The notes under the pieces are model-generated. The model was given only the letters and a program-made list of their open reading frames with translations. It searched no databases and was not told the origin of the DNA. A DNA stretch of 49,767 nucleotides, taken from NCBI GenBank assembly GCA_034419075.1, contig DAOULR010000012.1, positions 1 to 49,767 on the forward strand, written 5' to 3'. This DNA comes from E44-bin88 sp034419075 (GTDB lineage: Bacteria > Chloroflexota > Dehalococcoidia > Dehalococcoidales > BS750m-G39). Position numbers and translations under genes: made by a program. This document shows, piece by piece, positions 25,362 to 33,315 of this stretch. How positions within the stretch are numbered: position 1 is the stretch's first letter; each line of letters starts with the position of its first letter.

Positions 25362-26852
25362 GTGGACTTTAACTACCTGACAACCATAATCTTCCTGCCC
25401 GTGGTGGGGGCACTGCTCATCGCCTTCCTGCCCCGCCTGTCGGCGCGCGGCGTAAGGTGGCTGGCGGCTGTCTTCACCTTCATACCGCTGGTGCTGTCCA
25501 TCTATCTCTTTATAATCTTCGACCGCTCGGCGGGGGTGGTGGGGGTAATGCAGTTCGAGGAAAGCCTTTCCTGGATTCCGGCCATCGGCGCCAACTACCA
25601 CCTGGGCGTGGACGGTCTGAGCCTGCCCCTGATGATACTGATGGCTTTCCTCGGCTTCCTGGTGGTGCTCATCTCCTGGAAGATTGACCTCAGACCCAGG
25701 GAGTACTTCGCCTGGCTGCTCCTCCTGGAGACGAGCATCTTAGGCGTCTTCTGCTCCCTCGACCTGCTTTTGTTCTTCCTCTTCTGGGAGATAGAGGTCA
25801 TCCCCATGTACTTCTTAATCTCCATCTGGGGCACGGGGCGCAAGGAATACTCGGCCATCAAGTACGTAATATATACCTTGTTCGGTAGCGCCTTTATGCT
25901 GGCGGGCATACTCAGTCTTTACTTTACCACCGGCTCCTTAAACATGGTCGAGATAGCTCAGGGCGGCCTGGGCATGATTCAGACGGCCATGCCGGCGGCG
26001 GCTATCTTCTTCCTGCTGCTGGTCGGCTTCGCTGTGAAGCTACCCGTATTCCCCCTGCACAGCTGGCTGCCCGATGCCCACACCGACGCCCCGACGGCGG
26101 TAAGCGTGGTGCTGGCGGGGGCATTGCTGAAGATGGGCGGCTACGGCATGCTGCGTATCTGTGTCAGTATTTTCCCTGGAGTGGCCCAAGACTACGCCCT
26201 ACCCCTGATAATACTGGCCGTCATCAGCGTCCTCTACGGAGCGGCGGTTACCTTGAGACAGACCGACTTAAAGAGGCTGATTGCATATAGCAGCATCAGC
26301 CACATGGGCTACGTCCTCTTGGGCGTCTTCGCCCTGGGGCAGGTGAGCATGACCGGGGCGGCGCTACAGATGTTCAGCCACGGCGTCATCACCGGGCTGC
26401 TCTTTGCCATGGCGGGCCTGGTGATGCATAACGCCGGCGAAAGGAATTTACGAAAGCTGGGTGGCTTAGCCAGGCAGATGCCGATTATCGTCGTCGTCTT
26501 CTCCATAGCCGGGGTGGCTTCGCTGGGGCTACCCACCACCAGCGGCTTTGCCGCCGAGTTTATGGTCTTTGTCGGCAGCTTCTCCAGCGGCGCCCCCGGC
26601 ATTCAGGTCGCCACCATACTGGGCGTGCTCGGTATCGTCATTACCGCGGGCTATATCCTCTGGATGTTGCAGAGAGTCTTCTACGGCCCGCCCCTAGAGA
26701 GGTTCAATAAGGCCAAGGACGCCAGCATCCTGGACCGCGTCTATATGTTCGCCTTCGTGGCCGTGATTATGCTGGTCGGCATCTACCCCGCCATTCTAAC
26801 CAACGTCATCAAGATGGGCGTGGCGCCCATAATGGGGTTATTAGGTGGCTAA
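25362..26852 (+). CDS. nuoM: Complex I subunit NuoM
   Basis: Antiporter-like subunit, 496 aa, about 14 TM helices. LLFFLFWEIEVIPMYFLISI has the conserved Glu; FAVKLPVFPLHSWLPDAHTD and APTAVSVVLAGALLKMGGYG hold the pumping Lys and signature. Start is GTG with AAAGGAGC upstream. Normal family length. Confidence 0.95.
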   Translation: MDFNYLTTIIFLPVVGALLIAFLPRLSARGVRWLAAVFTFIPLVLSIYLFIIFDRSAGVVGVMQFEESLSWIPAIGANYHLGVDGLSLPLMILMAFLGFLVVLISWKIDLRPREYFAWLLLLETSILGVFCSLDLLLFFLFWEIEVIPMYFLISIWGTGRKEYSAIKYVIYTLFGSAFMLAGILSLYFTTGSLNMVEIAQGGLGMIQTAMPAAAIFFLLLVGFAVKLPVFPLHSWLPDAHTDAPTAVSVVLAGALLKMGGYGMLRICVSIFPGVAQDYALPLIILAVISVLYGAAVTLRQTDLKRLIAYSSISHMGYVLLGVFALGQVSMTGAALQMFSHGVITGLLFAMAGLVMHNAGERNLRKLGGLARQMPIIVVVFSIAGVASLGLPTTSGFAAEFMVFVGSFSSGAPGIQVATILGVLGIVITAGYILWMLQRVFYGPPLERFNKAKDASILDRVYMFAFVAVIMLVGIYPAILTNVIKMGVAPIMGLLGG

Positions 26853-26874
26853 AAGGAGTGAACTAATCTAAGCG

Positions 26875-28365
26875 ATGTTCAGTGAAACGGTTTTTACACC
26901 GCTGTTTTTGCCGGAATTGACGCTGCTGGTCACCGCCGTGGTGGTCATACTGCTCGACCTTGTTCTCAAGAACAAGTGGTGGCTGGCGGCGCTCAGCATC
27001 GCCGGCATCGTGGTCTCGACGGGCTTCGCTATCGCCATGTGGGGCGGCAGCTCGGAGTCCATCTTCTTCGGCATGATGGCGGTGGATAGCTTCGCCATCT
27101 TTTTCAAGTTGTTGTTCCTGGTCATCGCCGCCCTGGTCATACTGGCCTCGACGGACTATGTCTCCAAGCTCAAGCGCTTCCAGGGGGAATACTACGCCCT
27201 GGTGCTCATCTCGGCGCTGGGCATGATGCTCATGGCGGCCACCAGCGAGCTTATCTCCATCTACATCGCTCTGGAGCTTACCAGCATATCCCTCTACATC
27301 CTTGTCGGTTTCCTCAAAGACCCCAAGTCCACCGAGGCTGCCCTGAAATACCTGCTGCTGGGGGCGGTGGCTTCGGCCGTTTTGCTCTTCGGTATGGCGC
27401 TTATCTTCGGCTTCACCGGCCAGACTCAATTGAGCGATATCGCCGCCGCTATCCAGTCTATGTCGCTTAGTGGAGTGCTGGCTAGTCCCGGTCTTATCGC
27501 CGGCATCGTGCTCATCATCGCCGGCTTCGGCTTCAAGATTGCCGCTGTGCCCTTCCATATGTGGGTGCCCGATGTCTATGAAGGCGCCCCCACCCCCGTC
27601 ACCGCCTATCTTTCCGTAGGTAGTAAGGCGGCCGGCTTCGCCATACTCCTGAGGGTCTTCTTCTCTGCCTTCGGCCTACCTGACTGGCTCAGCCTCGACT
27701 GGGGCCTGGTCTTCGCTATTTTAGCCGCCGTCGGCATGACGGTGGGCAACATCATCGCCCTTACTCAGACCAACATCAAGCGTATGCTCGGTTACTCCAG
27801 CATCGCCCAGGCGGGCTACCTTATGGTGGGCCTGGCCACGGTGGGCTTTGTCTCTCCGGTGTTGAGCGACGCCTCGGTCTTTGCCGGCCAGAGCGGTTTG
27901 CTCTTCTTCTTGGCCAGCTACGCCCTGACTAACCTGGGCGCCTTTACCGCCATCATCGCCATATCGGGCAAGGTCGATAGCGACCTGATTAAAGACTACG
28001 CGGGCATGGGCAGGCGGGCGCCACTTTTGGCTCTGGCCCTCAGCCTATGCCTTATCTCTCTCATCGGCATGCCCCCCGCCGCCGGCTTTATGGCCAAGTT
28101 CTATATCTTCAGCGGGGCGGCGCAGCACGGCCTGCTCTGGCTGGTCATTATCGCCGTCATTAACAGCGTCATCTCGGCCTACTACTATCTGCGCGTGGTC
28201 AAGGTGATGTGGCTGGGCCAGCCCGCTTCCGAGACCAAGGTGCCCTCCTCCATCTCCTTGAGGGTGGCTCTGGCCCTCTCCTGCTTCGGCGTCCTCTTTA
28301 TGGGCATTATCCCCGGTTTCGTGATGAAGCTGGCCGAGATGGCGGCTAGGATTTTCGTTTCTTAA
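26875..28365 (+). CDS. nuoN: Complex I subunit NuoN
   Basis: Antiporter-like subunit, 496 aa, 14 TM helices. IYIALELTSISLYILVGFLK has the conserved Glu, and KIAAVPFHMWVPDVYEGAPT and PVTAYLSVGSKAAGFAILLR are diagnostic. It ends the Nuo cluster and is followed directly by hairpin repeats that may terminate transcription. Confidence 0.95.
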   Translation: MFSETVFTPLFLPELTLLVTAVVVILLDLVLKNKWWLAALSIAGIVVSTGFAIAMWGGSSESIFFGMMAVDSFAIFFKLLFLVIAALVILASTDYVSKLKRFQGEYYALVLISALGMMLMAATSELISIYIALELTSISLYILVGFLKDPKSTEAALKYLLLGAVASAVLLFGMALIFGFTGQTQLSDIAAAIQSMSLSGVLASPGLIAGIVLIIAGFGFKIAAVPFHMWVPDVYEGAPTPVTAYLSVGSKAAGFAILLRVFFSAFGLPDWLSLDWGLVFAILAAVGMTVGNIIALTQTNIKRMLGYSSIAQAGYLMVGLATVGFVSPVLSDASVFAGQSGLLFFLASYALTNLGAFTAIIAISGKVDSDLIKDYAGMGRRAPLLALALSLCLISLIGMPPAAGFMAKFYIFSGAAQHGLLWLVIIAVINSVISAYYYLRVVKVMWLGQPASETKVPSSISLRVALALSCFGVLFMGIIPGFVMKLAEMAARIFVS

Positions 28366-28375
28366 GCCCCGCCCC

Positions 28376-28445
28376 CCAGGTTGTTTTTCCCACCCAATAC
28401 CCACCCTAAAGGGGTGTAACCCCTTTAATTCTCTCTCCCCTCCCC
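28376..28445 (+). repeat. Hairpin repeat (CCCACCC family), copy after nuoN
   Basis: CCCAGGTTGTTTTTCCCACC, then CAATACCCACCC, then the hairpin TAAAGGGG-TGTAA-CCCCTTTA and a pyrimidine tail ATTCTCTCTCCCC. The hairpin starts about 40 bp after the nuoN stop on the same strand and could act as a terminator. It keeps pairing although its stem differs from other copies. Confidence 0.65.
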
Positions 28446-28451
28446 ATCTAA

Positions 28452-28493
28452 TTGTCATTGCGAGTCCTTCTGAGAAGGATGAAGCAATCTCCC
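28452..28493. repeat. TTGTCATTGCGAG...GAAGCAATCT repeat
   Basis: Short palindromic repeat: TTGTCATTGCGAGTCCTTCT, GAGAAGGATGAAGCAATCT, with an inner pair TCCTTCT/AGAAGGA. A shorter relative is at 34865-34897. This is another widespread intergenic type. Confidence 0.75.
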
Positions 28494-28526
28494 CGTTATC
28501 AGTTTGTCTGACGTGCGCTCCCCTTT

Positions 28527-28575
28527 TGAAAAAGGCCTGCCTGCGCGTAGCCGCTTCGGCGAAGGCAGGGGGATT
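28527..28575. repeat. GCCTGCCTGCGCG palindromic repeat
   Basis: CCTGCCTGCGCGTAGCCGCT and TCGGCGAAGGCAGGGGG form an imperfect stem (CTGCCT/AGGCAG). With the two preceding repeats it fills the 304-bp gap between nuoN and the flavodoxin, where no additional gene is seen. Confidence 0.65.
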
Positions 28576-28669
28576 AAGGGGGATTTTCGTAAAAGGGTGG
28601 GTAGGGCTTTTTTTAGTTGTTTTATTGTGTATAATGGTCAATAACGATACCAAATAACGGAGGTGCAGA

Positions 28670-29146
28670 ATGGCTAAGGCGTTGGTGGTCTACGATTCCA
28701 GGAGCGGCAATACCGAGAAGATGGCCAAGGCTATCGGCGAGGGGATGAAGGCGGGGGGGTTGGATGTTGAGGTTAAGCACGTGGATAAAACCAGCGTCGA
28801 TGAGCTTGGTGCGGCTCAGGCTCTGGTTCTGGGTTCGCCGACCTATTTCAGTGCCATGACCGACAAGATGAAGGCGTTTGTCGATGAGACAATTAAAATC
28901 TGGCCGGGCAAACCGGGCCCGCTGAAGGACAAGGTCGGCGCTGCCTTCACCGCCTGCGGCGGTGCCAACGGCGGCAACGAGATGACGCTGCTTGGCCTTA
29001 TTCGGGCTATGCTCTGGCACGGTATGTTGATAGTCGGCCACCAATCGGGCGCCTCCGGAGCGGTTTTAGCCGGAGAGCCCGATGAGAACTGTATAGCTGA
29101 TTGCCAGCAGTTTGGTCAGCGCATAGCCAGCGTAGTTAAGCGTTAA
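28670..29146 (+). CDS. Flavodoxin/NAD(P)H:quinone oxidoreductase-like protein (WrbA-related)
   Basis: 158 aa: VYDSRSGNTEKMAKAIGEGM (about 8-27) is the FMN phosphate-binding loop. GSPTYFSAMTDKMKAFVDET follows, and AAFTACGGANGGNEMTLLGL matches the WrbA/flavodoxin-fold reductase pattern. Probably a cytosolic electron carrier or quinone reductase. An AACGGAGG ribosome site precedes the ATG and a TATAAT box lies at 28630-28635, though its -35 is poor. Confidence 0.8.
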   Translation: MAKALVVYDSRSGNTEKMAKAIGEGMKAGGLDVEVKHVDKTSVDELGAAQALVLGSPTYFSAMTDKMKAFVDETIKIWPGKPGPLKDKVGAAFTACGGANGGNEMTLLGLIRAMLWHGMLIVGHQSGASGAVLAGEPDENCIADCQQFGQRIASVVKR

Positions 29147-29186
29147 GGAGCTACTTAGCTTCGATAAACCCCCGAGGAGGCTTGAA

Positions 29187-29615
29187 ATGTTGTTATACAT
29201 TTTCCTGCTGGCGGCTATCGTGCTCATCATCCTGGCCATCATCAAAATCGGTGCCGTCGCCTTTCAGCTTACGGGCATGGAGCCCAAGATGGCCATGTTC
29301 CAGTCGCTTTCCGCCTTCACCAACACGGGCTTTACCACCAGCGCCGCCGAAGACGTGGTTAAAAACCGCCAGAGGCGGGTGATTGCCACCGTTTTAATCA
29401 TCATCGGCTATATCGGCATCGTCGGCATAATCGTCACCCTGGTGCGTTCCTTCGGCGTCAGGGCGGGCGACTGGGTGCCCGTGCTCAGGCGGCTGGTCTT
29501 TATCCTGCTCGGCATATACGCCCTCTATTTCATCTTTATCTTCAGCCCCCCGGGCCGCAGGCTGGGCAAGAGGTTTGCCCGCTATCGGGAGAAGAAAAAC
29601 AAGATAGAGGGATAA
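29187..29615 (+). CDS. Small membrane protein with TrkH-like filter motif (N-terminal part of TrkA_C-type membrane family)
   Basis: 142 aa with three likely TM helices (about 3-22, 65-86, 102-122). FQSLSAFTNTGFTTSAAEDV resembles the S-A-F-x-N-x-G-F pore loop of TrkH/KtrB potassium channels and the shorter membrane proteins that carry a C-terminal TrkA_C domain. That regulatory domain is missing here; the protein ends in a basic tail (RRLGKRFARYREKKNK). GAGGAGG lies 7 nt before the ATG. Function is unassigned; ion handling is a guess. Confidence 0.6.
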   Translation: MLLYIFLLAAIVLIILAIIKIGAVAFQLTGMEPKMAMFQSLSAFTNTGFTTSAAEDVVKNRQRRVIATVLIIIGYIGIVGIIVTLVRSFGVRAGDWVPVLRRLVFILLGIYALYFIFIFSPPGRRLGKRFARYREKKNKIEG

Positions 29616-29675
29616 TCTTAACTTTCCCCCCACCCCTTGATATGCTATGATTTATTCATATTAAGGAGGAGGAAG

Positions 29676-30533
29676 ATGCTAAAGAAGTTATTGCTGATGT
29701 CTCTGGCACTGGTACTGTCCTTCAGTCTGGTTGCCTCTGTTGGTTGCAAGGAAAAACTCACTCAGGAGGAAATAGGCCAGATAATCGATGGTACCACCGC
29801 CGCCAGCTACGATACTGTCAGCTTTGATATGGAAATACCCATGACGATGAAGATGACGGGCGGCGAAGACGCTGGCACGATGACCGTGGCCATGAGCGGT
29901 ACCGGCGCTACGGATATCGTCAACGAAGCCATGCAAGCGACCATGGCCGTGGAAATGGAAATGATGGGGGAATCCCAGGAAATAAGCGCCGCCATTTACA
30001 TACTGGACGGATGGATGTACACCGGTGCCTCTATGCCCGGTTATGGCGAGCAGTGGATGAAGATGGTGCTGACCGAGGAGATGTGGCAGCAGCAGGGAGA
30101 GGTCGACCAGTATGTAGAGCTGCTGGCGACGGCCATTGAGGTCGAATACAAGGGCACCGAGACGGTGAACGGTGTTGAGTGCTACGTTTTCGAGGTAGAG
30201 CCCGATATGGACGTCTTACAGGACCTGCTGTCTCAGTCAACGGCATCGGGCATGGGCCTGATGGACTTGAGCGGCTTCGACGTGGCCCAGCTTTATAAGG
30301 AGCTGACGGTCAAGGAGTGGCTGGCTAAGGACAGCTACCGGCTGCAGAGGACAGAGGTCAAGTTAGTCATGGAAATCCACCCCAGCGATGTCGGCGAAGC
30401 CAGCGATTCCTTCGACAAGATGACCTTGGATATGGAAATGACCATGCGCTTCTACGCCTACGACCAGCCCTTCACCGTGGTCTTGCCCCCCGGAGCGCTG
30501 GAAGCCGAAGAGATAGGCATACCCGAATCATAG
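29676..30533 (+). CDS. Secreted lipoprotein, LppX/LolA-like or DUF6612-like fold
   Basis: 285 aa. The signal peptide MLKKLLLMSLALVLSFSLVA ends in SVGC, with Cys24 as the lipidated residue. The mature part contains alternating amphipathic beta strands rich in Met (EIPMTMKMTGGEDAG, MTLDMEMTMRFYAY) and VNGVECYVFEVEPD, reminiscent of LprG/LppX-type lipid-binding lipoproteins. The ATG at 29676 has AAGGAGGAGG upstream; an earlier in-frame ATG at 29637 would add a non-signal extension and is rejected. Function unknown. Confidence 0.75.
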   Translation: MLKKLLLMSLALVLSFSLVASVGCKEKLTQEEIGQIIDGTTAASYDTVSFDMEIPMTMKMTGGEDAGTMTVAMSGTGATDIVNEAMQATMAVEMEMMGESQEISAAIYILDGWMYTGASMPGYGEQWMKMVLTEEMWQQQGEVDQYVELLATAIEVEYKGTETVNGVECYVFEVEPDMDVLQDLLSQSTASGMGLMDLSGFDVAQLYKELTVKEWLAKDSYRLQRTEVKLVMEIHPSDVGEASDSFDKMTLDMEMTMRFYAYDQPFTVVLPPGALEAEEIGIPES

Positions 30534-30562
30534 TTTGCCCCCTGGCCTTAAAAGGGAGTAAA

Positions 30563-30673
30563 GTGAACCGGACGCGGGGCTTTGTCAACCAGAACCGCTT
30601 CAGGTCGAGCAAGTCGGTTAAGAAGTTGAACAGGGTCAGGCCCCCCAGTCGTAAGAAGGGGAAGCTGCCTTGA
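30563..30673 (+). CDS. 36-aa highly basic peptide
   Basis: GTG start at 30563 with AAAGGGAG upstream; the peptide begins MNRTRGFVNQNRFRSSK and ends PPSRKKGKLP. About a third of the residues are Lys or Arg, as in RNA- or ribosome-binding peptides. Its stop overlaps the TTG start of the next gene (TTGA), suggesting translational coupling. No family recognised. Could be a chance ORF, but the spacing and ribosome site favour a gene. Confidence 0.5.
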   Translation: MNRTRGFVNQNRFRSSKSVKKLNRVRPPSRKKGKLP

Positions 30674-31095
30674 GCGATAAGCTGCGCTGGCCCACCTTCT
30701 GGACGCTGGTGGCGGTCTTCTTTCTCATCATTTGCCTCTTGGTCATCAACGCCTTCGGCGAGCTTCTCAGAGGCTTGTGGTTTCTGTCGCCCATTGCCCT
30801 CTTCTGCCTGCTCGGCATCGCCCTTATCGTTTTCAGCGTAAGGGGCGGCGCCCGTGGCCGGCTCAAGACGTTCTTCATCCTCACCGGGGCTTCGGCGGCG
30901 GGGGTGCTGGTCAGCGTCCTGCTGCATAACCTTATATACGGGCTTTTCGAGCACTTCGCCGGCGCCGACTTCTGGAACGGCGGCGACGAGCCCGTCTTCT
31001 TCATCATGGCGGTCGTCGTCTGCCCGCTGGGCTTCCTGGTGGGGGTGGTGGGCACCATCATTAGTGGTGCCAGACGCCTCAAGGCCTCCCCATAA
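30670..31095 (+). CDS. Hypothetical membrane protein with four TM helices
   Basis: 141 aa with hydrophobic segments at about 10-30, 38-58, 72-95 and 108-132 and a short cytosolic RGGARGRLK loop. No motif or family is recognised. TTG start overlapping the stop of the basic 36-aa ORF. It ends before a strong promoter for nadK, so it belongs to the lipoprotein-side unit. Confidence 0.65.
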   Translation: MSDKLRWPTFWTLVAVFFLIICLLVINAFGELLRGLWFLSPIALFCLLGIALIVFSVRGGARGRLKTFFILTGASAAGVLVSVLLHNLIYGLFEHFAGADFWNGGDEPVFFIMAVVVCPLGFLVGVVGTIISGARRLKASP

Positions 31096-31104
31096 TCCGC
31101 CGCC

Positions 31105-31133
31105 TTGACACTCAATAGGGGCGATGCTACACT
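31105..31133 (+). promoter_or_regulatory. Strong promoter of nadK
   Basis: TTGACA (31105-31110), 17-bp spacer, TACACT (31128-31133) and an extended -10 TGC at 31125-31127. The transcript start should be near 31140, 19 nt before the ATG. Confidence 0.8.
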
Positions 31134-31158
31134 TTGGTTTCTAAAGCGGTGATAAACC

Positions 31159-31983
31159 ATGAAGAAAATCGGTATTCTCTACCATCCCATGAACGACGCC
31201 GCCCGCGGCATGGCCGAGGAATTAAAGACTTTCCTTGGCGGACGTGGCATAGCGGTCTGGCTCTGCTCGGCCTGGGAGGCGGAAGAGGCCAAGCCTCAGC
31301 TTAGCGGCACCGATTTGCTGCTCAGCATCGGCGGCGACGGTACCATCCTCAGGGCGGCACAGATAACCGCCGCCTCCCCCCAGCCCGTGCCCATCACCGG
31401 CATCAACCTGGGTAAGCTGGGCTTTATGACCGAGCTCGGCGCTAAGGAAGCCAAGGAAAAGCTGCCCGACCTGCTCGAGGGCAAGGGCTGGCTTGACGAA
31501 AGGGCCATGCTCGAAGCCAACATTGACGATGGCGCCAGCTATTACGCCCTCAACGACGTGGTGGTGGCGCGGGGGGCGGTGGCCCGCGTCGTCTATATTG
31601 AGGCCTCTATCGATGGTCAGAAGCTGACCACCTATAAGGCCGACGGCGTGGTGGTGGCCACTGCCACCGGCAGCACCGGTTATTCGCTTTCGGCGGGCGG
31701 CCCCATCCTCCACCCCAGGGCAGAGGAGTTTCTGCTCCTGCCCATATTGCCCCACCTCAGCCTGGGCTACAGCCTGGTTCTGCCGGAAACGGCGGTGGTT
31801 AAGCTGCGTGTGGCTACCGTCCACGAGGCCACCTTGAGCATAGACGGCCATATCAATCCCCCCTTGGCCGATGGCTCCGTTATCACCGTGCGGCATAGTG
31901 CGACCAAGGCCCATTTCTTGAGGATTCATCCCGAGAACGTTTTTTATCGCTCCCTGGAGCAAAAACTGAAAGGAAAACACTGA
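31159..31983 (+). CDS. nadK: NAD kinase
   Basis: Phosphorylates NAD to NADP. 274 aa: GGDGT at 58-62 (SIGGDGTILRAA) is the kinase active site, NLGKLGFMTEL and LNDVVVARG follow, and VVATATGSTGYSLSAGGPI is the C-terminal conserved block. Typical length. First gene of a nadK-GNAT-Nudix unit in which the starts follow stops by 2 bp, indicating coupling. Confidence 0.95.
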   Translation: MKKIGILYHPMNDAARGMAEELKTFLGGRGIAVWLCSAWEAEEAKPQLSGTDLLLSIGGDGTILRAAQITAASPQPVPITGINLGKLGFMTELGAKEAKEKLPDLLEGKGWLDERAMLEANIDDGASYYALNDVVVARGAVARVVYIEASIDGQKLTTYKADGVVVATATGSTGYSLSAGGPILHPRAEEFLLLPILPHLSLGYSLVLPETAVVKLRVATVHEATLSIDGHINPPLADGSVITVRHSATKAHFLRIHPENVFYRSLEQKLKGKH

Positions 31984-31985
31984 AG

Positions 31986-32444
31986 TTGAATATAGAAAAA
32001 GCCAAAATCAGCGACGTCTCCCAGATGCATAAGCTCATCAACTACTTCGCCGACAAGGACGAGATGCTGCCGCGCTCGCTCAGCGAACTCTACGAAAACA
32101 TGAGGGACTGCTTCGTGGTTAAGGAGGGCGATAAGCTGCTCGGCTGCGTGTCGCTGCACGTCTTCTGGTCGGACCTGGCCGAGATAAGGTCGCTGGCGGT
32201 GGCTGAAGACAGCCGCGATAAGGGCATCGGCGTCGAGCTGGTTAGGGCCTGCATGAAAGAGGCCGAAGAGCTGGGTATTCCCACCGTCTTCTGCCTGACC
32301 TACCGCCCCGACCTCTTTAAAAAGTTCGACTTTAAGCAGGTGGACAAGATGGAACTGCCGCGCAAGGTCTGGTCAGAGTGCTACCGCTGCCCCAAGTTCC
32401 CTGACTGCGACGAGGTCGCCCTTATCTATAGCCTGGAGGTCTAG
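31986..32444 (+). CDS. GNAT N-acetyltransferase, ArgA-like (N-acetylglutamate synthase type)
   Basis: 152 aa with an acetyl-CoA-binding A motif EDSRDKGIGVELVRACMKEA and the family-typical start KAKISDVSQMHKLINYFADK. FCLTYRPDLFKKFDFKQVDK and the Cys pair YRCPKFPDCDE near the C-terminus are seen in short ArgA proteins. These acetylate glutamate at the start of arginine synthesis. No arg genes are adjacent, so the substrate is inferred from similarity. TTG start 2 bp after nadK. Confidence 0.75.
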   Translation: MNIEKAKISDVSQMHKLINYFADKDEMLPRSLSELYENMRDCFVVKEGDKLLGCVSLHVFWSDLAEIRSLAVAEDSRDKGIGVELVRACMKEAEELGIPTVFCLTYRPDLFKKFDFKQVDKMELPRKVWSECYRCPKFPDCDEVALIYSLEV

Positions 32445-32446
32445 CT

Positions 32447-32989
32447 TTGGCTGAAAAGACGCTGTCCAGCCGGATGGTCTTCGAGGGGCGGGCAGTAAAG
32501 CTGCGCATCGATAGCGTTAAACTCCCCAGCGGTAGAGAGACGACACGCGAGATTGTAGAGCACGAAAACTGCGTGGCTATTGTCGTCCTCGACGACGCCG
32601 ATAATGTCCTGCTGGTCAAGCAATACCGCAAGCCCGTGGAAAAAGACTTACTGGAGATACCCGCGGGGGGCATTGACCCCGGTGAGAGCCCCGAGGACGC
32701 CGTCCGCCGCGAGATGCGCGAGGAGACCGGTTTTCTTCCCCAGAAATTAGCCAAACTGGGCGGCTTCTATTCCTCTCCCGGTTTCTGCACCGAATACCTC
32801 CACCTCTACCTGGCCACCGACCTGGTGCCCAAGCCCCTTCAGGCCGAGGACAGCGAGAGCATTAGCCTGGTGCGGGTGCCGCTAAAGGAGATTCCGGGGC
32901 TCATTGCTTCGGGCGCTATCTGCGACGCCAAGAGCATCGCTGGGCTGCTCGTCTTCTTGGAGTACCAGAAGTCAGCCGACCTGGTCTGA
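32447..32989 (+). CDS. Nudix hydrolase, ADP-ribose pyrophosphatase-like
   Basis: 180 aa: Nudix box GGIDPGESPEDAVRREMREE at about 73-92, preceded by LLVKQYRKPVEKDLLEIPAG and followed by GFYSSPGFCTEYLHLYLATD, which are hallmarks of the ADPRase (NudF) group. Probably cleaves ADP-ribose or similar nucleotide sugars, compatible with co-transcription with nadK. TTG start. Its last 18 bp overlap the end of the convergent HIT gene. Confidence 0.85.
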   Translation: MAEKTLSSRMVFEGRAVKLRIDSVKLPSGRETTREIVEHENCVAIVVLDDADNVLLVKQYRKPVEKDLLEIPAGGIDPGESPEDAVRREMREETGFLPQKLAKLGGFYSSPGFCTEYLHLYLATDLVPKPLQAEDSESISLVRVPLKEIPGLIASGAICDAKSIAGLLVFLEYQKSADLV

Positions 32990-33313
32990 GAGCTGTCTTC
33001 CCCCCACCAGGTGCAGGTGCAGATGGGGCACCAACTGTCCCCCCTCTTTACCGCAGTTTATCACCACCCGATAGCCCTTATCGGCAATCCCCTCGTCTTT
33101 AGCCAGCCTGTTGGAGACGGCGACCATGCGCCCCACCAGCGCCGATTCGCTTTCAGACAGGTCAGAGAGGGCGGCGATATGCTTTCGGGGGATGATGACG
33201 ATGTGCACGGGTGCCTGCGGGTTGATGTCGCGGAAGGCGATTATCTCTTCGTCCTGGTAGACGGTGTCGCTGGGTATTTCCCCGACTACGATTTTGCAAA
33301 AAATGCAGTCCAT
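32972..33313 (-). CDS. HIT family nucleotide hydrolase (Hint-like)
   Basis: 113 aa: CIFCKIVVGEIPSDTVYQDE at the N-terminus, the DINPQAPVHIVIIPRKHI strand and the histidine triad HLHLH in the C-terminal PHLHLHLVGGRQ. Hint-type proteins hydrolyse nucleoside phosphoramidates or AMP-lysine. Last gene of the minus-strand carbon operon, 2 bp after the fumarase beta stop. Confidence 0.93.
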   Translation of the reverse strand: MDCIFCKIVVGEIPSDTVYQDEEIIAFRDINPQAPVHIVIIPRKHIAALSDLSESESALVGRMVAVSNRLAKDEGIADKGYRVVINCGKEGGQLVPHLHLHLVGGRQLSDQVG

Positions 33314-33315
33314 CT

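Noticed and set aside
23268..28365. Several 100-240-codon minus-strand frames under nuoL, nuoM and nuoN
   Set aside because: They lie antisense to well-matched Nuo subunits, show unnatural His/Gln/Asp-rich composition and lack ribosome sites.
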